From contig NZ_CP150496.1 in NCBI RefSeq assembly GCF_038019025.1, positions 2,434,001 to 2,498,000 of the forward strand: a stretch of DNA of 64,000 nucleotides, written 5' to 3'. The position numbers and the translations under genes were made by a program. Positions 18,701-27,390 of the stretch are shown here, one piece after another; position 1 is the first letter of the stretch; every line of letters starts with the position of its first letter. The DNA is from Polaribacter marinaquae (GTDB taxonomy: Bacteria; Bacteroidota; Bacteroidia; Flavobacteriales; Flavobacteriaceae). The notes under the pieces are model-generated. The model worked only from the letters and a program-made list of their open reading frames with translations. It made no database searches and was not told where the DNA came from.

Positions 18701-19105
18701 TTAGTCTAATTTAGGTCTTTTTCTAAGTGCTTTTTTTACCGAGTTTTTCTGTTTAGAATCTAATCTTTTTTTGATGGCACTTTTAGAAGGTTTCGACTTT
18801 TTTCGCTTTTTTACGACAATTAAATTTTTTTTAATTAATTCTATAAATCGTTTAATAGCAAGTTCTTTATTTCTGTGCTGAGATCTAGTTTCTTCGCAAA
18901 ACAGTATTAAAGTGTTTTCTTTAGTAAGTTTTGATGAAAGGTTTTTTTTGAGTAAAGTTTTTTCTTCATCAGAAAAAGCAAATGAATTTTCTAAACTAAA
19001 AGTTAATTCTATTTTAGAAGATGTCTTATTAACATGTTGCCCACCAGCACCAGAACTTCTAATTGCTTTAAAATTTAATTCTTTTAATAATAATTCTAAA
19101 TTCAT
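18701..19105 (-). CDS. arfB: Peptidyl-tRNA hydrolase ArfB (ribosome rescue)
   Basis: ArfB (YaeJ) frees ribosomes stalled on truncated mRNA by hydrolysing peptidyl-tRNA. The 134-residue protein has the GGQ catalytic motif at residues 21-23 (SSGAGGQHVNK) and a Lys/Arg-rich C-terminal tail, which in this family inserts into the empty mRNA channel. The length is typical. It follows the NadR-like kinase by one base and probably shares its transcript. Confidence 0.93.
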   Translation of the reverse strand: MNLELLLKELNFKAIRSSGAGGQHVNKTSSKIELTFSLENSFAFSDEEKTLLKKNLSSKLTKENTLILFCEETRSQHRNKELAIKRFIELIKKNLIVVKKRKKSKPSKSAIKKRLDSKQKNSVKKALRKRPKLD

Positions 19106-19106
19106 T

Positions 19107-19766
19107 TTAATAATCTAAAGAATTTCCGAAATCTGCAGAATTCTGATGTAAAAAATGCATATCTAAATCTAATAATGAATTTGAAAATGAGTGTAAATTA
19201 TCTTTCGTTTCAATAATTTTATTGATAGCTTCTGTAGCGTTTTTTAATCTTGTCTCTTTATCTCCTTTTAACAAAAGATAGGGTCTTTTGTTTTTAATTA
19301 AGGCCTTTTCAAATGCTTTAAACATTTCGAGTCTTTCTTCTGGCCTGTCACGTAAATCATCTTCTTCCCAAGGAGTATCTATATAGGTTAAAAGATATAA
19401 ATCATATTGGTTTTTTGTAGCTGCTTTATTTAGTTTATCATCTACAAAACCACCATAAAATTCTTCGGAATATACTTTTGTTTCTAATAAATCTGTATCA
19501 CAAATAAGTATTTTATCTGCTTTTTTTGCTAACGAATTTTCTAGTTTCATTTGCCCAATTGCAATTGGTAATAAATCTTCTTTCTCACAAGTTTTACGCT
19601 CGTTGTTCCATTTATCTTGCAGATATTCGCGTGCAAATTCCGGAGCCCAAACCGTATTGTAATAGCGTGCTAATTGTCTAGAAAGTGTTGTTTTTCCTGT
19701 AGATTCAGGGCCAAATAAAACAACTTTTACGATGTTAATGGGTTCTTGTTTAAGTTCTTTTTCCAT
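19107..19766 (-). CDS. NadR-like nucleoside kinase / P-loop ATPase
   Basis: The 219-residue protein resembles the C-terminal kinase domain of NadR, which phosphorylates nicotinamide riboside. The P-loop FGPESTGKT spans residues 18-26, followed by APEFAREYL, a segment typical of this family. There is no nucleotidylyltransferase or DNA-binding domain. Its start overlaps the pnuC gene by 40 bases, so the two are coupled: transport by PnuC with trapping by phosphorylation is the expected arrangement. A thiamine kinase role cannot be excluded, given PnuC-type thiamine transporters in this phylum. Confidence 0.85.
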   Translation of the reverse strand: MEKELKQEPINIVKVVLFGPESTGKTTLSRQLARYYNTVWAPEFAREYLQDKWNNERKTCEKEDLLPIAIGQMKLENSLAKKADKILICDTDLLETKVYSEEFYGGFVDDKLNKAATKNQYDLYLLTYIDTPWEEDDLRDRPEERLEMFKAFEKALIKNKRPYLLLKGDKETRLKNATEAINKIIETKDNLHSFSNSLLDLDMHFLHQNSADFGNSLDY

Positions 19767-20359
19767 GCTAAATAGCCAAAAATGGCAATAAAAGTAAATC
19801 CGAAATATTGAAAACTAGTAAAGGTAAATCCTTTGTATAAATATAAAGGTACAGAAATTAAATCTCCAATAATCCAAAAAATCCAGTTTTCTATTTTACG
19901 TTTCGCCATTAACCACATACCTACAAAGAAAATGGCAGTTGTAAATGTATCTACATAAGCAGTCCAATTTGTCCATTTTTCAAAATAAGAATAAACAGCG
20001 TACACAAAAATTAATGTTGCTATAAATATTAAAACACTTATTTTTTTCTCTTTATACGTAGTTTTAGAAATTGGTGTTTCGTGTTCTCCATCGCTTTTGT
20101 AGGTCCAAATATACCAACCATAAATACTCATTATAAAATAATAAGCATTAATCATCATATCTCCTAAAAGTTCCCATTTTAGCAATAAATACACAAAAAT
20201 TAAGGTACTTATCATTCCTGTCGGAAAAACTAAAACTTTATTTTTTTTGGAATACCAAACCGATAAAAATCCAAAAATAACGGCAATAATTTCTAAGACA
20301 ATATCTATTGTTTCGTATGTTTTGTATTGCTCAAACAAGAAGTTAAAAATTTCTGTCAT
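19727..20359 (-). CDS. pnuC: PnuC-family vitamin transporter (probable nicotinamide riboside)
   Basis: PnuC proteins are SWEET-like facilitators with about seven helices. This 210-residue member shows the repeated WxxW signature (GWYIW near residue 82 and NWIFW near residue 160) and the VFPTG and NAYYF segments of the family. It overlaps the NadR-like kinase, which would trap the imported nucleoside. PnuC relatives for thiamine (PnuT) exist in Bacteroidota; no TPP riboswitch lies directly upstream here, which favours nicotinamide riboside. The gap to the GGGP synthase gene is three bases. Confidence 0.85.
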   Translation of the reverse strand: MTEIFNFLFEQYKTYETIDIVLEIIAVIFGFLSVWYSKKNKVLVFPTGMISTLIFVYLLLKWELLGDMMINAYYFIMSIYGWYIWTYKSDGEHETPISKTTYKEKKISVLIFIATLIFVYAVYSYFEKWTNWTAYVDTFTTAIFFVGMWLMAKRKIENWIFWIIGDLISVPLYLYKGFTFTSFQYFGFTFIAIFGYLAWKKNLNKNPLTS

Positions 20360-20362
20360 TTT

Positions 20363-21085
20363 TTATTTTTTTAAGTCTTCAAAGAAGGTTTCATCATCTT
20401 CAAAAGCAGTACCAATCACAACTATATCCGCACCAGCATTAAAAGTTATATCTAATTGTTCTTTAGAACGAATTCCGCCACCAACAATTAATGGAATTGA
20501 CAAGTTTTTTTTTACAACATTGATAATACTATTATTTACAGGAACTGTTGCACCAGAACCTGCTTCTAAATAGATTAATTTTTTGCCAGAGAATTCGCCT
20601 GCCAAAGCAGTATTTAAAATCAAATCTACATTTTCTTGCGCGATTGGTTTTGTGTTACTTACTTTTTGAGTTGCAGTTTCTTTTTTTCCATCAATAAGAA
20701 TATAACCTGTAGGTAAAATTTCTAAATGAATGTTTTTTAATATTGGCGCCGCTTTTATTTGTTGTTCTATTAAATATTCTGGGTTTCTGCCAGAAAGCAA
20801 ACTTAAAAATAGAATTCCGTCTGCTTTTTCTGAAATCTGAGAAACATCACCAGGAAATAAAACTATAGGTAAATGTGTGGTTTTTTTAATTTCTGAAACT
20901 ACATTTTCTGTTTGATTATTTTCATCTGTGCTTCCGCCAATAAAAATATGTGTTGCTATAGATTGGTGAACTTTTTCAAAGAAAATAGCAATATTTTCTA
21001 AATCTATTTTTTCTGGATCTATAAGAACAGCCAATAACTTTTTGCCTTCTTTTTTTGCTAATAAAATGTTTTGGTAAATATTCAC
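20363..21085 (-). CDS. Geranylgeranylglyceryl phosphate synthase (bacterial group II)
   Basis: This TIM-barrel prenyltransferase joins a polyprenyl diphosphate to sn-glycerol-1-phosphate, the first ether-lipid step in archaea. The 240-residue sequence shows AVLIDPEK at the N-terminus, FIGGSTD, the LEAGSGA loop, and the phosphate-binding VGGGIRS with NAGADIVVIGTA near the C-terminus. Homologues of this group are known in Flavobacteria, where their in vivo product is poorly understood. It begins a minus-strand run with pnuC, the kinase and arfB. Confidence 0.92.
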   Translation of the reverse strand: MNIYQNILLAKKEGKKLLAVLIDPEKIDLENIAIFFEKVHQSIATHIFIGGSTDENNQTENVVSEIKKTTHLPIVLFPGDVSQISEKADGILFLSLLSGRNPEYLIEQQIKAAPILKNIHLEILPTGYILIDGKKETATQKVSNTKPIAQENVDLILNTALAGEFSGKKLIYLEAGSGATVPVNNSIINVVKKNLSIPLIVGGGIRSKEQLDITFNAGADIVVIGTAFEDDETFFEDLKK

Positions 21086-21210
21086 GAATGCGAAAATACA
21101 AAAGCTGAATGTGATTACGAGGATTTATGCTGAACTTGTTTCTGTAAGAATGACCAAGTAATCTTATTTTAAACATTAAAGATTTTTTTATTTCTTCAGA
21201 ATAACGATAA

Positions 21211-21837
21211 TTAATAAGCAAATACGCAGGTAAAACCATCAAACTCTAAAAACTCTATTTTGTAAGAGAATTCTTCGCCATCATATCTAATAGCTCCTGT
21301 AGTTTTTTGATCTTCAAACTTAAAATCTTCAATATAAATATTATGTAAAAACAGTAATTTTTTCTTTCCGTAGATTTTATATAAACTTTCTTTTGCACCC
21401 CAAACTATGGTTAATTTACTTACCAATGCATCATGATTTGCAATCGTTTTATATTCTTCTATTGGTGTAAATTTATGTGCAATTTTTAAAATTTTGTCTC
21501 GCTGCATTTCAATATCTATCCCAACATGAAGTTTATCAGAAATTATCAAGCCAGAAAAAGTAAAAGAATGCGTAATCGAAATGTATTTACCATCTTTTAA
21601 ATGCGGTTTTCCAAATTCATCATACATTAAATCTTCATCTCTATAACCAACCTCTTTAAGTAAGTGCCTTACACTTAAAAAACCTTTTTGATGCAAATCA
21701 GATTTCATGCTCTCTAAACGAGTTCTACTTTTTGGGGTTAGTAAAACGTTCTTATTTAATTCGTTAAAAGATTCATCAATCTTCCAGATTAGTACTTTGG
21801 TGTTATTATTTACCGTTAAACTTTTGTAAAGAGGCAT
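21211..21837 (-). CDS. 4'-phosphopantetheinyl transferase
   Basis: The enzyme transfers the phosphopantetheine arm from coenzyme A to carrier proteins. The 208-residue protein carries both family signatures: VGIDIE at residues 105-110, with the Mg-binding Asp and Glu, and WGAKESLYK at 146-154. The size fits a Sfp/HetI-like type rather than the short AcpS. It is divergent from ahcY with a 63-base gap. No natural-product synthase is nearby, so fatty-acid ACP is the likely substrate. Confidence 0.92.
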   Translation of the reverse strand: MPLYKSLTVNNNTKVLIWKIDESFNELNKNVLLTPKSRTRLESMKSDLHQKGFLSVRHLLKEVGYRDEDLMYDEFGKPHLKDGKYISITHSFTFSGLIISDKLHVGIDIEMQRDKILKIAHKFTPIEEYKTIANHDALVSKLTIVWGAKESLYKIYGKKKLLFLHNIYIEDFKFEDQKTTGAIRYDGEEFSYKIEFLEFDGFTCVFAY

Positions 21838-21858
21838 ACTTTTTTAAAATGGATGTCG

Positions 21859-21866
21859 TAACTTTG
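21859..21866 (+). promoter_or_regulatory. ahcY promoter -7 box TAACTTTG
   Basis: The box matches TAnnTTTG and predicts transcription from about 21872, giving a leader of about 29 bases before the ahcY ATG. Confidence 0.65.
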
Positions 21867-21900
21867 TAGTTCGAAAAATTAGAATATAAATATACATAAT

Positions 21901-23214
21901 ATGAGCACAAAAATAGCTTACGTACCAAATAAAGTTAAAGATATTTCTTTAGCTGCATGGGGAAGAAAAGAAATTTTATTAGCTGAAGCAGAAATGCCAG
22001 GGTTAATGTCTTTAAGAGAAGAATATAAAAATGAGCAGCCATTAAAAGGAGCTAGAATTGCAGGATGTTTGCACATGACAATTCAAACAGCTGTTTTAAT
22101 AGAAACTTTACAAGCTTTAGGTGCAGAGGTTACTTGGAGTTCTTGTAATATTTTTTCTACGCAAGATCAAGCTGCTGCTGCAATAGCAGAAGCTGGTACT
22201 GCGGTTTATGCTTGGAAAGATATGACAGAAGAAGAGTTTGACTGGTGTATAGAACAAACTTTATTTTTTGGTGAAGACAGAAAACCATTAAATATGATTT
22301 TAGATGATGGTGGAGATTTAACAAACATGGTGTTAGATAAATATCCAGAATTAGCAGACGGAATTAACGGTTTATCTGAAGAAACTACAACTGGTGTTCA
22401 CAGACTTTACGAAAGAGTAAAAAACGGAACGTTACCAATGCCAGCAATTAATGTAAACGATTCTGTTACAAAATCTAAATTCGATAACAAATATGGTTGT
22501 AAAGAATCTGCAGTAGATGCAATTCGTAGAGCAACAGATATTATGTTAGCTGGTAAAAGAGTAACAGTTTGTGGTTATGGTGATGTTGGTAAAGGTACAG
22601 CAGCTTCTTTTAAAGGAGCAGGTTCTATTGTAACTGTTACAGAAATAGACCCAATTTGTGCTTTACAAGCTGCAATGGATGGTTTCGAAGTAAAAAGATT
22701 AGAAACGGTAGTTGCAAATTCGGATATTATTATTACAACAACTGGTAATAAAGATATTATTCAAGGGCGTCATTTCGAAGCAATGAAAGACAAAGTTATA
22801 GTATGTAACATTGGGCATTTCGATAACGAAATTGATATGGCTTGGTTAAATAAAAACCACGGTAACACAAAAGATACTATAAAACCACAAGTAGACAAGT
22901 ACGTTATAGATGGTAAAGATATTATTGTTTTAGCAGAAGGACGTTTAGTAAACTTAGGTTGTGCAACTGGGCACCCAAGTTTTGTAATGTCTAATTCTTT
23001 TACAAACCAAACTTTGGCTCAAATAGAACTTTGGACAAATGCAGACGCGTATAAAAACGATGTGTACATGTTACCAAAACATTTAGATGAAAAAGTTGCA
23101 AAATTACACTTAGCAAAAATAGGAGTAGAGCTTACAGAATTAAGAGACGAGCAAGCTTCTTATATTGGTGTAACTGTAGAAGGACCATTTAAGCCAGAAC
23201 ATTACAGATACTAA
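21901..23214 (+). CDS. ahcY: Adenosylhomocysteinase
   Basis: AhcY splits S-adenosylhomocysteine to adenosine and homocysteine, recycling the by-product of methylation. The 437-residue protein has the NAD-binding loop CGYGDVGKG, the active-site segments HMTIQTAVL and SCNIFSTQD, and the C-terminal KPEHYRY that completes the neighbouring NAD site. The length is normal. It is followed by a strong hairpin and forms its own unit. Confidence 0.97.
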   Translation: MSTKIAYVPNKVKDISLAAWGRKEILLAEAEMPGLMSLREEYKNEQPLKGARIAGCLHMTIQTAVLIETLQALGAEVTWSSCNIFSTQDQAAAAIAEAGTAVYAWKDMTEEEFDWCIEQTLFFGEDRKPLNMILDDGGDLTNMVLDKYPELADGINGLSEETTTGVHRLYERVKNGTLPMPAINVNDSVTKSKFDNKYGCKESAVDAIRRATDIMLAGKRVTVCGYGDVGKGTAASFKGAGSIVTVTEIDPICALQAAMDGFEVKRLETVVANSDIIITTTGNKDIIQGRHFEAMKDKVIVCNIGHFDNEIDMAWLNKNHGNTKDTIKPQVDKYVIDGKDIIVLAEGRLVNLGCATGHPSFVMSNSFTNQTLAQIELWTNADAYKNDVYMLPKHLDEKVAKLHLAKIGVELTELRDEQASYIGVTVEGPFKPEHYRY

Positions 23215-23274
23215 TAAAAGACAACGTTTTGTCGTTACTAGAAATAAATGACAAAACAATTTTTTAAAACTCAA

Positions 23275-23305
23275 AACTCTCTCATTAATTTGAGAGAGTT
23301 TTTTA
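23275..23305 (+). terminator. ahcY terminator
   Basis: A perfect 10-bp stem (AACTCTCTCA / TGAGAGAGTT) with a TTAATT loop is followed by a T run. Confidence 0.88.
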
Positions 23306-23309
23306 TTTT

Positions 23310-23389
23310 GGGCGTTTTAACAGGCTTTCACTACTCGCTTTTTTTCGTTCCTCAAAAAGAGCTCAAACAAACCGTTCAATCCTTAACGC
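23310..23389. repeat. Possible intergenic repeat element
   Basis: The 80-base stretch is more GC-rich than its surroundings. It starts GGGCGTT and ends TTAACGC, so GCGTT/AACGC form a short terminal inverted repeat. It contains a TCGTTCCTCAAAAAGAGC segment. It resembles noncoding elements I recall between genes in many Flavobacteriaceae. Only one copy is in the window, so repetition is not shown here. Confidence 0.4.
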
Positions 23390-23459
23390 ATGCTTACTTG
23401 GTTAATTTTAACATTCTTTCATACCTTTACAGTTATTAAGAATTTTAAACAAACCAATC

Positions 23460-24266
23460 TTGACAAAGAAGAAAATACTCTCTATTATAGCAGTTGTTAT
23501 TTTAATTGCAGTTCTAGGTTACGAACAGTTTTTAGACAACCAAAAAGAAGATTTTATAATTGAAGAAGGTAAAAAACCAAAAGCAGCAACAAATCAATAT
23601 TTTTTGCCAACAAGTACTACAAATCAAGTAGTGCATCATCAACACTACTCTTTATCTTATAGCGAAAAACACGAACAAGCAGAATGGGTTGCTTACGAAT
23701 TAAAAGCATCAGATTTAAGTAGAAATAATTTTAAAAGACCTTATTTTGAAATAGATAATGCAGTAAAAACAAAAGCAGCACATTGGCGTAATTACAAAAA
23801 TTCGGGTTATGATAGAGGTCATTTATGTCCTGCCGGAGATAGAAAGTTTACAAAAACAGCGCACGACGAAACATTTTTAACAAGTAATATCAGTCCGCAA
23901 AAACATGCATTTAATGCTGGTATCTGGAATCGGTTAGAACAAAAAGTACGTTATTGGGCAAGGAAAAACGATGGTGTTTTTGTAATAACAGGCGGTGTTT
24001 TAGAAAACAATTTACAAACAATTGGAAGCGAAAATGTAGCTGTGCCAAAAAAATTTTATAAAGTAATTTTAGACAAGACGAGTAGCAAAATAAAAATGAT
24101 TGCTTTTTTAGTACCACATAAAGACTCGAAGTTACCATTGTATAAATTTGTTGTTTCTGTAAATAAAATTGAAGCATTAACGGGTATCGATTTTTTTAAA
24201 GAATTAGAAGATGATTTAGAGGAAAGGTTAGAAAGTTCTAGTAGTTATAAAAACTGGAGTTTTTAA
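23460..24266 (+). CDS. Membrane-anchored DNA/RNA non-specific endonuclease
   Basis: This is a beta-beta-alpha metal nuclease of the NucA/EndoG family. The catalytic motif DRGH is at residues 118-121, preceded by a short N-terminal hydrophobic helix (about 5-22) that should anchor or export it. The metal-ligand Asn lies in the following FNAGIWNRLE segment. The 268-residue frame begins with TTG at 23460; there is no ATG until deep inside the domain, and an in-frame stop lies about 50 bases upstream. It probably degrades extracellular or periplasmic nucleic acid for phosphate or nucleotides. A terminator follows. Confidence 0.88.
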   Translation: MTKKKILSIIAVVILIAVLGYEQFLDNQKEDFIIEEGKKPKAATNQYFLPTSTTNQVVHHQHYSLSYSEKHEQAEWVAYELKASDLSRNNFKRPYFEIDNAVKTKAAHWRNYKNSGYDRGHLCPAGDRKFTKTAHDETFLTSNISPQKHAFNAGIWNRLEQKVRYWARKNDGVFVITGGVLENNLQTIGSENVAVPKKFYKVILDKTSSKIKMIAFLVPHKDSKLPLYKFVVSVNKIEALTGIDFFKELEDDLEERLESSSSYKNWSF

Positions 24267-24270
24267 CTAA

Positions 24271-24307
24271 AAAAAAACCTTTCAAATATAAATTGAAAGG
24301 TTTTTTT
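24271..24307. terminator. Bidirectional terminator between convergent genes
   Basis: A 15-bp stem (AAAAAAACCTTTCAA / TTGAAAGGTTTTTTT) with a seven-base loop lies between the nuclease gene and the convergent permease gene. Confidence 0.88.
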
Positions 24308-24334
24308 AGAACTTATAAAGTATAAATAATTATG

Positions 24335-25453
24335 TTATTTATCTACAGAAAGTTGAATTTCACTTTTTTTTAAACTCACTTTTTTATTAATCTTTAGATA
24401 TATAGGATACAAAACACCTATAAAAAATAGGATGCCACATAGTATAAAAATGTTGCTAGTTTTAGCAAAAGTATCTCCAGCAGTTAAAATTCCTAAGATT
24501 AATAATACAGAAATTGGTAATGAAAGTGCTAATATTGATAATGCGAAATTGATATCAAAAGTTCTTTTAACCGTTTTTTCTTTGGTTTCTTTTAAATGTA
24601 TTGCAGAAATATGAGCAAAAGGCCAAAAGCTAGCAGAACTTAATCCGAAAGCAATCATTACTAAAATATCTTTAGTAACAGTTAAGTCTGCAAAAGAAAT
24701 TACGGCAGCAATTAATAAAAGGGTAAACGAAGCCCTTAAAAGCAATAAAGAAAACAACTGAAAGAATTGTTGTTTTTTAATTTTAACCGCCAAACCAATA
24801 AAAAGCAATACCAAAGGCGTCATTATAAAGCTTAGTCTACTTAACGTCATCGATAAAAAATTCGGAATTTTATCTAAAGTAATTCCAAAAGAAACTAATA
24901 CCAATGCAACAATTATAAAAATGTTTACAGGTTCGTATAATAAAGCTTTTAAAAGACCTTTAAGTTTTGTTTTTAACGAGTTTGCTTCGAAGTCTGCATT
25001 GTTATAATGCCATTTTAATGCTACTAAATAAAGTAAAAAAAGCACAAAAAATTTATTTCCTAAATCTGCCATAGCAGCTTTTGCTAAATATCCATCACCT
25101 AAAAATTCTAAAATAAAAGCAAAGCAAGAAAGTCCAGGGGCCAAAGATGGTATTAAAAGTTTAGCACTTCTACCTTTATCAGAATTAGGATCGACACCAA
25201 TAATTTTTAATAACAACGGTGTAACTGCAAAAAGTATTACATTAAAAGCTAATGCTAATAATGGAAACAACACCAGGTTGCCATCAATTTTAACTTTTAA
25301 TAAAGCAATAAAAATAGTTGCGGGTAATGCAAGTGTAAGAATTATTTTTTTTAATCCATTGGTTTCATCGCCTACAGAAATTTTCTTTTTTAAGATGATT
25401 CCTATAATTATAAAGAGAATAAACGAAATAGATTTTTCTACTGCACCATCCAT
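24335..25453 (-). CDS. AEC-like (auxin efflux carrier family) permease
   Basis: This 372-residue integral membrane protein has about ten hydrophobic helices in two halves. The opening segment, with a Gly/Ile-rich helix and LTLALPATIFIAL, recalls the AEC/bile-acid transporter superfamily, whose members export or import small organic anions. It starts three bases after the stop of the Tat-exported aminotransferase and is surely cotranscribed with it. The substrate is unknown; an amino or keto acid would suit the partner gene, but that is inference. Confidence 0.7.
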   Translation of the reverse strand: MDGAVEKSISFILFIIIGIILKKKISVGDETNGLKKIILTLALPATIFIALLKVKIDGNLVLFPLLALAFNVILFAVTPLLLKIIGVDPNSDKGRSAKLLIPSLAPGLSCFAFILEFLGDGYLAKAAMADLGNKFFVLFLLYLVALKWHYNNADFEANSLKTKLKGLLKALLYEPVNIFIIVALVLVSFGITLDKIPNFLSMTLSRLSFIMTPLVLLFIGLAVKIKKQQFFQLFSLLLLRASFTLLLIAAVISFADLTVTKDILVMIAFGLSSASFWPFAHISAIHLKETKEKTVKRTFDINFALSILALSLPISVLLILGILTAGDTFAKTSNIFILCGILFFIGVLYPIYLKINKKVSLKKSEIQLSVDK

Positions 25454-25456
25454 ATA

Positions 25457-26647
25457 CTAGACAAATATTTCTGTCATAGCATTGGTGAATTTTTTCATTT
25501 CATCCATAGTACCAATACTTACTCTGCACCAATTTTTGTCCCAGAATTTAAAAGATTTTACAGCAACATTTTTTGCGTAAATTTTCTTTAGAAATGCTCT
25601 TCCTTCCATTGGTATTTCAAAAATTAAAAAATTGGTTTCAGAAGGCAAACAAGAAAAATTGTTTTCTTTTAAGTAAGTAATGGTATAATTTCTAGCATCG
25701 GTAATTTTTGATTTACAAGAATCTAAAAATTCTTGATTGTCTAAGCTAGAAGATGCTGCAGCAATAGAAGGACCGGTAATTCCCATTCCGCCACGTGTAA
25801 TTTCACTAATAATATCTAACGTTTCTTTTTTACCAATTGCATAACCAACTCTTAAACCTGCCATACCATGTATTTTAGAAAAAGTTCTGGCAACAATTAC
25901 GTTTTTACCTTCTGCAACTAAAGTATTCATAGAGTCTCTTAAGCCATTTTTAGATAATTCTAAATAAGCTTCGTCTACAAAAACGGGTACTTTTTCTGAA
26001 ACTCTACTACAAAAATCTCTTAGTTTTTTAGCATCTGTAATAGAACCCGTTGGGTTGTTAGGGTTGCATATATAAACGAGCTTAGTGTTTTTATCTATTC
26101 CTGCTTCCATAGCATCTAAATCATGCTGAGAGTCTTCTAATAACTTGTATGACTTCCAATTACCACCAACAGATTTAGCAACAACAATTAATGACATATA
26201 ACTTGGGTCTGCACTTATAACGTTACCACCATTTTGAAAGAGAACCATGGCAACTTTTTCTAATAAATCTGAAGAACCAGGTCCCATTAAAATTTGATTG
26301 GTTTTAATGCCTTCGTTTTTAGCTATTTTTTCTTTTAATCCGCCTAAAGATTTCCAAGAATATCTATTTCCTCCAAAAACTTCATTTTGAAATGCTTTTA
26401 CTGATTTTGGCGGTGGCCCATAAGGATTTTCGTTAGACCTTAATATTGTTAAAGAAGCTTCTTCTTTAACTAATGGTGGTGTATATTCATTAAAATAATT
26501 ATTAGAACTGTATAAAAAAGTACTGTTGTTTTTTTGAGCGTTGGCAACATTGCTGCTCCAGATATCATGAGGTACTAATGCCAATGCGCCAAGAGTTAAT
26601 GATCCTTTTTTTAACCATTCTCTTCTACTAAAATTTGTTGAATTCAT
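25457..26647 (-). CDS. Tat-exported HisC-like PLP aminotransferase
   Basis: The 396-residue protein begins with a twin-arginine signal (SRREWLKKG, R8 and R9, then a hydrophobic stretch to about residue 37). The rest is a fold-type I aminotransferase related to histidinol-phosphate aminotransferase: NENPYGPP at the N-terminus, NPNNPTG, the DEAYLE aspartate, and the PLP lysine in TFSKIHGMAGLRVGY. Catalytic residues look complete. A cofactor-containing enzyme folded in the cytoplasm and sent out by Tat is a coherent picture. No other histidine-biosynthesis gene is near. The true substrate is unknown; the partner is a permease. Confidence 0.88.
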   Translation of the reverse strand: MNSTNFSRREWLKKGSLTLGALALVPHDIWSSNVANAQKNNSTFLYSSNNYFNEYTPPLVKEEASLTILRSNENPYGPPPKSVKAFQNEVFGGNRYSWKSLGGLKEKIAKNEGIKTNQILMGPGSSDLLEKVAMVLFQNGGNVISADPSYMSLIVVAKSVGGNWKSYKLLEDSQHDLDAMEAGIDKNTKLVYICNPNNPTGSITDAKKLRDFCSRVSEKVPVFVDEAYLELSKNGLRDSMNTLVAEGKNVIVARTFSKIHGMAGLRVGYAIGKKETLDIISEITRGGMGITGPSIAAASSSLDNQEFLDSCKSKITDARNYTITYLKENNFSCLPSETNFLIFEIPMEGRAFLKKIYAKNVAVKSFKFWDKNWCRVSIGTMDEMKKFTNAMTEIFV

Positions 26648-26937
26648 TTGTTTGTGTTTTATAAAAAGTTGACCTTACTAAGTTATAAAACTTTTAATTT
26701 ATTGAAGTATGGAATATTTAACAATAATCACAATTAATTAAATTTATTGCAATAGTTTAAGCTAAAAATCATATTTTAATAATTTAAATTTACTAAAAAT
26801 TCAATTTTGTTGTAAATAATGTATTCTGATATTGGGCTGGAATATTTAAAAATTAGCTAAGAAATTTATATGTAAAGTTTATAGTTAAGATAGCTAAAAC
26901 GTATTGTATTCTTAGTTCTAGTTGAAATGTTTGTTAC
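26648..26937. other. AT-rich intergenic stretch without recognised content
   Basis: Nothing gene-like is seen on either strand. It must hold the promoter of the minus-strand aminotransferase, but no good TAnnTTTG box is evident. Confidence 0.5.
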
Positions 26938-26974
26938 AAAAAAAGCTTCATTTATATAAATGAAGCTTTTTTTT
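26938..26974 (-). terminator. Terminator of the metal-homeostasis operon
   Basis: A 12-bp perfect stem (AAGCTTCATTTA / TAAATGAAGCTT) with a two-base loop lies immediately after the HMA gene stop and is flanked by A and T runs, so it could act in both directions. Confidence 0.85.
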
Positions 26975-26975
26975 A

Positions 26976-27365
26976 TTACTGTTTTTTCAGCTCGCCGTTA
27001 TGATCTTCTATAATTTTACTGTCTCTATATTTACAACAAGGATGCACAGAGTTGTATGCTTCATCTGTTGCTTTAAAACCTTTTATATCATGGCCCACAT
27101 TTGCGATGTTTTGTTTTAAAGTATCGACAGGAGTTTTTCGTTCATCTAATATTACATTAATTTGATGCGTTTTAACATCCCAAATAGCAAACTTTACACC
27201 TTTTGTTTTTAAAGCTGCTGTTTCTATTCGTTTTTTACACATACCGCAAATACCGTCTACGGTAAAACTTACTTTTGCATTTTTCTTTTTTACTTTTTTA
27301 ACGTCTTGTGCTTGTACAGAAAACCCAATTAGAAATAGACTGAATGCGAATATTAATTTTTTCAT
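26976..27365 (-). CDS. Secreted HMA-domain metal-binding protein
   Basis: The 129-residue product has a signal peptide (MKKLIFAFSLFLIGF, cut near QAQ) and an HMA domain with the metal motif GICGMC (C40, C43). A second potential site, HPCCKYRD, lies near the C-terminus. Unlike ordinary cytosolic copper chaperones it is exported to the periplasm. It follows a TonB receptor by 25 bases and probably takes metal delivered by that receptor. Copper is likely but not proven. Confidence 0.85.
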   Translation of the reverse strand: MKKLIFAFSLFLIGFSVQAQDVKKVKKKNAKVSFTVDGICGMCKKRIETAALKTKGVKFAIWDVKTHQINVILDERKTPVDTLKQNIANVGHDIKGFKATDEAYNSVHPCCKYRDSKIIEDHNGELKKQ

Positions 27366-27390
27366 TTTTTATTAATTTTTATAGAGTTTG

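Noticed and set aside
23248..23439. 63-codon ORF after ahcY
   Set aside because: It spans the ahcY terminator and the possible repeat element, so translation is unlikely.
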